NCBI GenBank assembly: GCA_027073875.1 | Contig: JALTEO010000244.1 | Span: 1-7,400 of the forward strand | Source of the DNA: Bacteroidales bacterium | Lineage (GTDB): Bacteria; Bacteroidota; Bacteroidia; Bacteroidales; JALTDM01 | DNA: 7,400 nucleotides | Direction: 5' to 3' | Position numbers and translations under genes: made by a program | Part shown: in pieces, positions 1 to 5,028 of the stretch | Layout of the letters: each line of letters begins with the position of its first letter | How positions within the stretch are numbered: position 1 is the first letter of the stretch | Notes under the pieces: generated by a model | The model's input: only the letters and a program-made list of their open reading frames with translations | Databases searched by the model: none | Told to the model about the DNA's origin: nothing

Positions 1-2773
1 GTGTATCTTGGAAAGTATCTATCCATTCTTGATAAGCGGCTTTTGTTTCAGGTTTAAAGCTATCTAAGTTCTCGCTTAATTTGATTCTGATTCTGTCACG
101 AAGTTTCTCAATACCTATTGACATACCCAAACCATATTCTGCATTATCTTCAAACAGGGAATTAGCCCATGCAGGACCTTTTCCTGTTTTTAAGTCGTAT
201 GTATATGGTGTGGAAGGAGCAGAACCGCCATAAATAGAAGAACATCCCGTTGCATTGGCAATAATCATTTTCTCACCAAAGAGTTGGGTAATATTCTTTA
301 TATATGGTGTTTCACCACAACCGGCACAAGCACCTGAAAATTCAAATAATGCTTGAGCAAATTGAGAATTTTTAACATTCTTTGTTGTATCTACAACATC
401 TTTTTTGTAGCCGACTTTATTGTGTAAGTAATCCCAATTTTCAACTTCGTCCATTTGTGTATCAAGCATCTTCATTGACAAAGAATTAGAAGGACAAATA
501 TCCACACAATTTTCACAACCTGTACAATCAAGAACACCTACTTGTATGCGATATTCCAGTCCATTGAATTGTTTAATGGGTTGAGCCGGTTTTGTTGCCA
601 ATCCTTCCGGTGCATTTTTCTTTTCGTCTTCGTCTAAAAGATAAGGACGGATACAAGCATGAGGACAAACATAAGAACAAAGGTTACATTGAATACATGT
701 ATTTACATCCCATTCAGGTACATAGACAGCAACACCTCGTTTTTCGTATTGTGTTGTTCCGGCAGGAAATGTTCCGTCTTCGCGACCTTTAAATGCACTA
801 ACAGGCAAATCGTCACCACGAAGATGATTAATTGGGTTAGCCACATTTTTGTAGAAGTCTGTCCATTCAGGTCTTTCTTCAATTGTTAATTCACCACCTT
901 TTAGATTTTTCCATTCGGCAGGAATTTCAATTTTAGTAACTTCGCCGCCACGGTCAACGGCTTCGTAATTCATATTTACAATTTTCTCTCCCTTTTTGCT
1001 AAAAGTTTTAAGAATGAAATTCTTCATTTCTTTAACGGCATGGTCATAAGGGATAATATTGGCAATTTTGAAAAATGCCGATTGCATAATTGTATTGGTG
1101 CGATTACCCAAACCGATAGATTTGGCAATTTCCGTTGCATTGATAATATAAAACTGAATATCATTATCTGCCATGTATTTCTTAAATGTGTCAGGTAATC
1201 TTCTTTTGGTTTCTTCTTCGTCCCAAATGGAATTTAACAAGAAAGTTCCGCCTTTTTTCAGACCTTTAAGCATTTCGTATTTCATCAGATATGCCGGCAC
1301 ATGACATGCTACAAAGTCAGGTGTATTTACCAAATAAGTAGAACGAATTGGTTTATCTCCGAACCGCAAGTGAGAAACGGTAACACCGCCTGATTTTTTA
1401 GAGTCGTAAGCAAAATATGCTTGTGCATATTTGTCTGTTGTTCCACCAATAATTTTAATGGAATTTTTATTGGCACCAACGGTACCGTCAGAACCAATAC
1501 CATAGAATTTACAGGAAACTGTACCCGATTCGGATAAATCTATTTCGGGTAATAACGGTAATGAAGTAAAAGTAACATCATCAATAATACCTACTGTAAA
1601 ATGATTTTTAGGTTCTTTTAGTTTTAAATTTTCAAAAACTGAAAGTACCTGAGCAGGTGTAGTATCTTTAGAACTTAATCCGTAACGACCACCTACAACA
1701 ACAGGGCTCATATCGCTATCATAAAATGCCGACCGGATGTCCAAGTAAAGTGGTTCTCCCGATGCACCGGGTTCTTTGGTACGGTCAAGAACTGCAATGC
1801 GTTGAACCGATTTAGGCAATACTTTAAAGAAATATTTATTAGAAAAAGGACGATATAAATGAACGGTTACCATTCCTACTTTTTCGCCTTTCTCCATTAA
1901 GTGGTCGATTACTTCTTTTGCTGTTTCGGTAACAGTTGCCATAGCTACAATGATGCGTTCAGCTTCGGGATGTCCATAATAAGTAAACGGATGGTATTCC
2001 CGTCCTGTAATTTTAGAAACTTCCTGCATATATTCATCTACCATATCGGGTAAGTTCTCATAAAATACATTTCCTGCTTCTTTGGCTTGGAAAAAGATAT
2101 CAGGGTTTTGAGCTGTTCCGCGTGTTACAGGATGTTCTGAATTTAATGCATTGTCGCGAAATTCTTGAAGTGCTTTTTGGTCAATAAGTTTTGCCAATGC
2201 GTCTTGATCGGGTGTTTCCACTTTTTGTATTTCGTGAGAAGAACGGAATCCGTCGAAGAAATGAACGAAAGGTACACGGGATTTGATGGCTGTTAAATGA
2301 GCTACGGCAGCTAAGTCCATAATTTGTTGAATACTGCCGCTTGCCAAAAGGGCAAATCCTGTTTGACGGGTTGAATAAATATCACTGTGATCACCAAAAA
2401 TTGATAATGCGTGAGCCGCAACCGAGCGAGCACTAACATGGAATACACCGGGTAAAAATTCACCGGCAATTTTGAACATATTTGGAATCATCAGTAATAA
2501 CCCTTGCGATGCTGTGAAAGTAGAAGTTAGTGCTCCTGATTGTAAAGCACCGTGGACAGCACCGGAAGCACCGGCTTCCGACTGCATTTCAGTAACTTGT
2601 ACCGTATTGCCAAAAATGTTTTTCCGACCGTGGGCAGCCCATTCGTCAATATATTCCGCCATAGTTGATGACGGTGTAATAGGATAGATTGCGGCAACTT
2701 CGCTAAACATATATGCTATATGTGCAGCAGCATAATTTCCGTCGCAAGTGATAAAATTTTTTTTGTTACTCAT
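1..2773 (-). CDS. nifJ: Pyruvate:ferredoxin (flavodoxin) oxidoreductase, 5' part of gene (3' end outside window)
   Basis: Cytoplasmic enzyme converting pyruvate, CoA and oxidised ferredoxin or flavodoxin to acetyl-CoA, CO2 and reduced carrier. My translation gives 924 codons without a stop; the family is usually about 1170-1230 residues, so the last quarter lies beyond position 1. Seen in order: the N-terminal thiamine-pyrophosphate domain with YPITPSS (30-36, Thr33), EMQSEAG (62-68, Glu66, the expected TPP-activating glutamate) and Arg116 in HVSAR (112-116), the expected substrate-binding arginine; central and gamma domains; the EKR motif (677-679); two ferredoxin-like 4Fe-4S motifs (Cys693/696/699/703 and Cys750/753/756/760); then Cys816, Cys819 and Cys844, three ligands of the TPP-proximal cluster. 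The fourth ligand and the GDG TPP-binding motif are expected beyond the window. The start ATG gives the usual N-terminus (FITCDGNYAAAH); only weak purine-rich sequence precedes it. It is truncated by the window, not broken. A paralogue acting on another 2-oxoacid is unlikely. Confidence 0.96.
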   Translation of the reverse strand, partial: MSNKKNFITCDGNYAAAHIAYMFSEVAAIYPITPSSTMAEYIDEWAAHGRKNIFGNTVQVTEMQSEAGASGAVHGALQSGALTSTFTASQGLLLMIPNMFKIAGEFLPGVFHVSARSVAAHALSIFGDHSDIYSTRQTGFALLASGSIQQIMDLAAVAHLTAIKSRVPFVHFFDGFRSSHEIQKVETPDQDALAKLIDQKALQEFRDNALNSEHPVTRGTAQNPDIFFQAKEAGNVFYENLPDMVDEYMQEVSKITGREYHPFTYYGHPEAERIIVAMATVTETAKEVIDHLMEKGEKVGMVTVHLYRPFSNKYFFKVLPKSVQRIAVLDRTKEPGASGEPLYLDIRSAFYDSDMSPVVVGGRYGLSSKDTTPAQVLSVFENLKLKEPKNHFTVGIIDDVTFTSLPLLPEIDLSESGTVSCKFYGIGSDGTVGANKNSIKIIGGTTDKYAQAYFAYDSKKSGGVTVSHLRFGDKPIRSTYLVNTPDFVACHVPAYLMKYEMLKGLKKGGTFLLNSIWDEEETKRRLPDTFKKYMADNDIQFYIINATEIAKSIGLGNRTNTIMQSAFFKIANIIPYDHAVKEMKNFILKTFSKKGEKIVNMNYEAVDRGGEVTKIEIPAEWKNLKGGELTIEERPEWTDFYKNVANPINHLRGDDLPVSAFKGREDGTFPAGTTQYEKRGVAVYVPEWDVNTCIQCNLCSYVCPHACIRPYLLDEDEKKNAPEGLATKPAQPIKQFNGLEYRIQVGVLDCTGCENCVDICPSNSLSMKMLDTQMDEVENWDYLHNKVGYKKDVVDTTKNVKNSQFAQALFEFSGACAGCGETPYIKNITQLFGEKMIIANATGCSSIYGGSAPSTPYTYDLKTGKGPAWANSLFEDNAEYGLGMSIGIEKLRDRIRIKLSENLDSFKPETKAAYQEWIDTFQDT

Positions 2774-2817
2774 ATCTTGTTTCTTTAGTTAATTATTATT
2801 TTCTTTTAATTAAGTTG

Positions 2818-2825
2818 TAAAAATA
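2818..2825 (-). promoter_or_regulatory. Weak candidate -7 box for nifJ
   Basis: Read on the minus strand this is TATTTTTA, a 7/8 match to the Bacteroidetes TAnnTTTG box. It would place the transcript start about 40 bases ahead of the nifJ ATG. No clear TTG lies at the -33 spacing, so this is only the best candidate in the 147-bp AT-rich gap 2774-2920. I see no convincing hairpin terminator for smpB in the same gap. Confidence 0.3.
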
Positions 2826-2920
2826 TCGTTTAATTTTTAATTAACATATGTTATAAAGAAAGTTTTTGTTCTAGAGTTTAAAATTGGATGTTTTTGTGGA
2901 GGACTTACAATAATTGATTT

Positions 2921-3379
2921 TTAGAATTCTCCTTTTTTAATGTTTCTTCTAAATTCTTTTTCTTTGATTGCCTCCCGCTTATCATGTTTTTTCTTGCCTT
3001 TAGCAACAGCGATTTCTAATTTTGCCAGTCCCTTCTCGTTAATAAAAATTTTAATTGGGACAATGGTTAATCCTTTTTCGTCAATTTTCCGTCGCAGGTT
3101 AATCAGCTCTTTTTTATTTAATAGTAATTTTTTCTGTCTGTCAGGATCATGATTAAAAATATTTCCGTGAGAATATTCGGCAATATGCAGTCCTTTTACA
3201 AAAAGCTCCCCCTTTCTTAATACACAGTAGGCATCGTTAAAACTAACTTTTCGTTCACGAATAGATTTTATTTCTGTACCAACCAATTGAATTCCGGCAA
3301 TAAGCGTTTCAAGCAATTCAAAATTGAAGAATGCTTTTTTATATTTTACTTCTATTCTATCTATTTTTTTCTTTTTCAT
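2921..3379 (-). CDS. smpB: SsrA-binding protein SmpB
   Basis: SmpB binds tmRNA (SsrA) and delivers it to stalled ribosomes for trans-translation, which tags the unfinished peptide and frees the ribosome. It is 152 residues, normal for the family. Family signatures run the whole length: KKAFFNF near 14-20, AGIQLVGTEIKSIR (28-41), the DAYC segment (49-52), HIAEY (65-69), NHDPDRQKKLLL (76-87), KGLTIVPIKIF (102-112), and KGKKKHDKR (127-135). A basic tail of about 17 residues follows; in the family it enters the mRNA channel of the ribosome. Its ATG overlaps the stop of the upstream membrane-protein gene in ATGA (4 bp), so translation is probably coupled and both genes share a promoter. The partner ssrA gene is not in the window. 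Confidence 0.97.
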   Translation of the reverse strand: MKKKKIDRIEVKYKKAFFNFELLETLIAGIQLVGTEIKSIRERKVSFNDAYCVLRKGELFVKGLHIAEYSHGNIFNHDPDRQKKLLLNKKELINLRRKIDEKGLTIVPIKIFINEKGLAKLEIAVAKGKKKHDKREAIKEKEFRRNIKKGEF

Positions 3380-3936
3380 CCGAAAAGTGTAAGCATATTA
3401 TTAATTAGAAAATAGGATATGATCAATAGCGTAAAAAATAATGTAGATACACCAAATGAAAATAATTCATTAAATTTTTTGGATACGGTAATAACACCTT
3501 GGAAAAAATAATAGCCGGAAAAGAATGAAGCAATAAATGAAATAAAAAAGAAATTCTCGGGAACAGTAAGATATCCTATAATGTTTCCAATAAAATAGGC
3601 AGTATAAGCATAGACAACAAGTTTATGAACGGCAGGTTCTACATTTTGTTTACAATAGTAATTTAAGATTTTCCCAAAAATAAATGCATACAAAAAAACA
3701 AAAAGAATATTAAGGGAAAAAACCAATGAAGCATGGAGTAAAATGAAATGAAAACCAAGGTTTGTTCCCGTGTAAATAATGGCTCCTACAAAAAATGATG
3801 CAGCAACCAAAATAGAAAGATATATTATAAAAAAAATAATGCCGGCATATCCTTTTTCTTTTATAATGGTGTTCCATTCTTCAGCAAAGCCGAAAAGGAC
3901 ATTATATAATCTTTTAAAGAAAAAATGAATATTCAC
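3376..3936 (-). CDS. Five-helix membrane protein, Yip1-family-like
   Basis: Small integral membrane protein of 186 residues with unknown biochemical role. A short amphipathic N-terminus containing EEWNTIIKEKG (19-29) is followed by about five hydrophobic helices, near 31-56, 63-90, 106-125, 128-151 and 160-180, with no signal-peptide cleavage site. The arrangement, with an N-terminal tryptophan-containing segment, a mid-protein VYAYTAYFIGNIIG stretch (108-121) and a final YFFQGVITVSKK loop (143-154), resembles bacterial Yip1-domain proteins; I infer this from pattern only. The start is GTG: no ATG occurs in frame upstream before a stop at 3973-3975, and the only internal methionine is residue 181. 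It is the first gene of a unit with smpB, overlapping it by 4 bp. A role linked to ribosome rescue is not implied by the sequence; the pairing may simply be inherited synteny. Confidence 0.8.
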   Translation of the reverse strand: MNIHFFFKRLYNVLFGFAEEWNTIIKEKGYAGIIFFIIYLSILVAASFFVGAIIYTGTNLGFHFILLHASLVFSLNILFVFLYAFIFGKILNYYCKQNVEPAVHKLVVYAYTAYFIGNIIGYLTVPENFFFISFIASFFSGYYFFQGVITVSKKFNELFSFGVSTLFFTLLIISYFLINNMLTLFG

Positions 3937-3950
3937 AACAAAATTTTTTG

Positions 3951-3984
3951 CAAAGTAAGTAAAGATGTATAATCAGCATCCAAA
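3951..3984 (-). promoter_or_regulatory. Candidate promoter of the yip1-like/smpB unit
   Basis: On the minus strand TTTG (3984-3981) is followed after 22 bases by TTACTTTG (3958-3951), a 7/8 match to TAnnTTTG. The start site would fall near 3945, leaving a leader of only about 8 bases before the GTG at 3936, too short for a normal ribosome-binding site. The -33 box lies 7 bases from the T-run of the HU terminator. Confidence 0.42.
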
Positions 3985-3991
3985 AATTTAT

Positions 3992-4020
3992 AAAAAAAAA
4001 GAGCCGGCAATTGCCGACTC
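3992..4020 (-). terminator. Intrinsic terminator of the HU gene
   Basis: On the minus strand, 24 bases after the HU stop codon, GAGTCGGC-AATT-GCCGGCTC (4020-4001) forms an 8-bp stem, one pair being a G-U wobble, with a four-base loop. Nine T residues (4000-3992) follow directly. The stem grows by one more A-T pair at its base. The wobble is a true pair only in minus-strand RNA, and the T-run is on that side, so the terminator serves HU and not a plus-strand transcript. Confidence 0.9.
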
Positions 4021-4043
4021 TCAAATAATTAATGACTAAAAAA

Positions 4044-4316
4044 TTATTTTACTGCAGTAGATAATTCACTTCCCGGACGGAATTTAACAACATTCTTAGC
4101 AGCAATTTTAATTTCTTTACCTGTTTGAGGATTACGGCCTGTTCTTGCATTTCTTTTTTGAACTGAAAAAGAACCAAAACCTACTAAAGAAATTTTATCA
4201 CCACTTTTTAAAGCATTTGATGTAGATGAGATAAAAGCATCTAAAGCTTTTTTTGCGTCAGCTTTTGAAAGACCGGAGTTAGCAGCCATTGCACTTACTA
4301 ATTCATTTTTGTTCAT
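4044..4316 (-). CDS. hup: HU-family histone-like DNA-binding protein
   Basis: Small basic nucleoid protein that works as a dimer, bending and compacting DNA without strict sequence specificity. At 90 residues it has the standard HU length. Seen: the N-terminal helix pair (about 1-38) beginning MNKNELVSAMA, the dimer-core signature VGFGSF (45-50), the flexible DNA-gripping arm with RTGRNPQTGKEI (58-69), including Pro63, the expected DNA-intercalating proline, and the closing FRPGSEL (79-85). It has its own promoter (TATATTTG, 4345-4352) and its own terminator (4020-3992), so it is a single-gene unit. IHF subunits are close relatives, but the sequence and length fit HU better; which of the several Bacteroidetes HU paralogues this is cannot be told. 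Confidence 0.96.
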   Translation of the reverse strand: MNKNELVSAMAANSGLSKADAKKALDAFISSTSNALKSGDKISLVGFGSFSVQKRNARTGRNPQTGKEIKIAAKNVVKFRPGSELSTAVK

Positions 4317-4344
4317 AATATTAAGTTTTTTAATTAATAATGCA

Positions 4345-4377
4345 CAAATATATAGTATTTACAGGCAATTGAACAAA
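4345..4377 (-). promoter_or_regulatory. HU promoter (Bacteroidetes type)
   Basis: On the minus strand TTTG (4377-4374), a 21-base spacer and a perfect TATATTTG box (4352-4345) match the Bacteroidetes TTTG/TAnnTTTG promoter form. The transcript would start near 4339 with a leader of roughly 22 bases before the HU ATG. The leader is AT-rich, with no GGAGG-type ribosome-binding site, as is usual in this phylum. Confidence 0.75.
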
Positions 4378-4482
4378 TATCTCTTAAAAAAAATGCAGTT
4401 TTTGTTAATAAATCAGCAAAATTGTTAATAACCACCGCAAATTAAGTAATAATAGGGACTTTCAATGGTTTTATTATTTTTT

Positions 4483-4512
4483 TTTGGCAGATTAAAAAAA
4501 GCATTATATTTG
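4483..4512 (+). promoter_or_regulatory. tRNA-Ser promoter (Bacteroidetes type)
   Basis: TTTG (4483-4486), an 18-base spacer and TATATTTG (4505-4512) form a promoter whose -7 box is identical to that of the divergent HU gene. The start would fall near 4518-4520, about 15 bases ahead of the mature tRNA 5' end. It is also the only clear promoter upstream of the GIY-YIG gene. Confidence 0.75.
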
Positions 4513-4534
4513 CACACTCAAATTTCTCAAAAAC

Positions 4535-4621
4535 GGAGAGTTGGCAGAGTGGTCGAATGCGGCGGTCTTGAAAACCGTTGTCCGGGCGACCGGACCGGGG
4601 GTTCGAATCCCTCACTCTCCG
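4535..4621 (+). tRNA. tRNA-Ser (anticodon UGA)
   Basis: A complete 87-base class II tRNA. Acceptor stem GGAGAGT (4535-4541) pairs with ACTCTCC (4614-4620), with discriminator G4621; CCA is not encoded. The D-stem is GCA/TGC. The anticodon stem is 4562-4566 with 4574-4578, and the loop CTTGAAA carries TGA at 4569-4571, reading UCA and by wobble other UCN codons. The long variable arm typical of tRNA-Ser is TCCGG-GCGA-CCGGA (4581-4594). The T-stem is 4597-4601 with 4609-4613, and the T-loop is TTCGAAT (4602-4608). Nothing in it looks damaged. Its last 35 bases belong to a 43-bp block repeated after the neighbouring nuclease gene. Confidence 0.97.
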
Positions 4622-4629
4622 CTTTTTAT
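4587..4629 (+). repeat. Direct repeat copy 1 (tRNA-Ser 3' end plus trailer)
   Basis: This 43-bp block covers the end of the variable arm, the T-arm, the 3' acceptor strand and GCTTTTTAT of the trailer. It matches 4886-4903 joined to 4948-4972 at 42 of 43 positions, the mismatch being C4590 against T4889. This copy is part of the intact tRNA. The copies start 299 bp apart and bracket the GIY-YIG gene. Confidence 0.92.
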
Positions 4630-4636
4630 TTTATAA

Positions 4637-4882
4637 ATGGTGTTTTACACTTACATATTGAAAAGTTTCTATGATGGTACTTATTACTATGGCAGCACCA
4701 AAAATCTAGAAGAGAGACTTAAAACACACAATAAAGGAAAAGTTCGTTATACAAAAGGACACAGACCATGGGAACTACATTATTTTAAAACCTTCCAGAC
4801 ACGCTCCCTAGCCGTAAAACGAGAGTTGTTCTTTAAGTCTATTGACGGGTATCGATTTCTAAAAGAGAAAGGAATTATTTGA
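4637..4882 (+). CDS. Small GIY-YIG domain nuclease (UPF0213/YhbQ-like)
   Basis: A single-domain protein of 81 residues, the usual size for stand-alone GIY-YIG proteins. The first motif is YTY (4-6) and the second is YYG (17-19). The expected catalytic Arg27 is in ERLKTHN (26-32) with His31, and the expected metal-binding glutamate is Glu63 in KRELFFKS (61-68). The segment YTKGHRPWEL (38-47) is typical of this subfamily. All core residues are present, so it may be active; known relatives cut one DNA strand near tyrosine and metal sites, but the target is unknown. There is no DNA-binding domain of the kind seen in phage homing endonucleases. The ATG lies 15 bases after the tRNA with no promoter or ribosome-binding site of its own, so it is probably transcribed with the tRNA. 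The flanking repeats suggest it is, or was, part of a mobile element. Confidence 0.9.
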   Translation: MVFYTYILKSFYDGTYYYGSTKNLEERLKTHNKGKVRYTKGHRPWELHYFKTFQTRSLAVKRELFFKSIDGYRFLKEKGII

Positions 4883-4903
4883 TTTCGATCGGACCGGGGG
4901 TTC

Positions 4904-4947
4904 TGCCGAAGGCATCCTCCCAAAGGGACTCCTTTGGAGCTGCGGGA
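4904..4947 (+). repeat. 44-bp structured insert inside T-loop of repeat copy 2
   Basis: The insert is 27/44 G+C, far above its surroundings. It contains TGCC-GAA-GGCA (4904-4914) and a 9-bp stem with one bulge and a GACT loop: 4917-4926 pairing with 4931-4939. Its end bases let the repeat's own bases form a long outer stem: 4896-4900 plus TTCT (4901-4904) against AGAA (4947-4950) plus 4952-4956, with T4951 bulged. It splits TTC|GAA at the exact centre of the palindrome. It resembles a small dispersed palindromic repeat of the REP or MITE kind, but no second copy is in the window to prove that. Confidence 0.65.
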
Positions 4948-4970
4948 GAATCCCTCACTCTCCGCTTTTT
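4942..4970 (+). terminator. Possible composite intrinsic terminator after GIY-YIG gene
   Basis: GCGGGAGA (4942-4949) pairs with TCTCCGC (4959-4965): 7 bp with G4946 bulged and a nine-base loop, directly followed by TTTTT (4966-4970). The 5' strand comes mostly from the 44-bp insert, and the 3' strand is the old tRNA acceptor end. It would stop the tRNA/GIY-YIG transcript before the PBP gene. It competes with the extended T-stem fold of the same bases. Confidence 0.5.
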
Positions 4971-5005
4971 ATATCCCTTGATTTTATTCTTTTCAACTTA
5001 TTTAC

Positions 5006-5013
5006 TATTTTTG
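5006..5013 (+). promoter_or_regulatory. Candidate -7 box of the PBP1A gene
   Basis: TATTTTTG is a full match to TAnnTTTG. No good TTG lies at the right distance; the nearest upstream, at 4978-4980, is 25 bases away. The start site would fall near 5020, giving a leader of only about 9 bases before the ATG. Confidence 0.5.
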
Positions 5014-5028
5014 CACAAAAGATTTTAA

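Larger units (their letters stand above)
4630..4972 (+). mobile_element. Putative small GIY-YIG element inserted at tRNA-Ser 3' end
   Basis: I infer a minimal mobile element made of one nuclease gene followed by a second copy of the tRNA 3' end. The layout, intact tRNA then cargo then repeated tRNA 3' end, is what results when an element carrying a tRNA 3' fragment inserts in the tRNA gene and restores it. No integrase, transposase or terminal inverted repeats are visible, so the GIY-YIG protein is the only candidate mobility enzyme. Boundaries are set by where the repeat ends and are uncertain by a few bases. Alternatively, a local tandem duplication could have trapped a pre-existing gene. 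Confidence 0.55.
4886..4972 (+). repeat. Direct repeat copy 2, interrupted tRNA-Ser 3' end
   Basis: The same 43-bp block as at 4587-4629, present as 18 bp (4886-4903) and 25 bp (4948-4972) separated by a 44-bp insert. It begins 4 bases after the nuclease stop codon. It has no acceptor 5' strand, D-arm or anticodon, so it cannot be a tRNA. If the element inserted as proposed, this is the original 3' end of the tRNA, freed from selection. Confidence 0.9.

Noticed and set aside
592..889. Two overlapping open frames on the plus strand
   Set aside because: They lie antisense to the ferredoxin-domain part of nifJ, whose protein is strongly conserved there; they encode no recognisable protein.
2472..2687. 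Plus-strand open frame of 71 codons
   Set aside because: Antisense to the conserved TPP domain of nifJ and without any promoter or family resemblance.
1..2773. nifJ as a broken gene
   Set aside because: The frame is open without interruption from the ATG to the window edge, with all expected motifs in order; the missing end is a window effect.
4465..4674. Open frame running through the tRNA-Ser gene
   Set aside because: It crosses the promoter and the whole tRNA, so its coding look is accidental.
4886..4972. Second tRNA-Ser gene or tRNA pseudogene
   Set aside because: Only the 3' third is present and no acceptor 5' strand, D-arm or anticodon lies upstream. It is a duplicated fragment, and I list it as a repeat.
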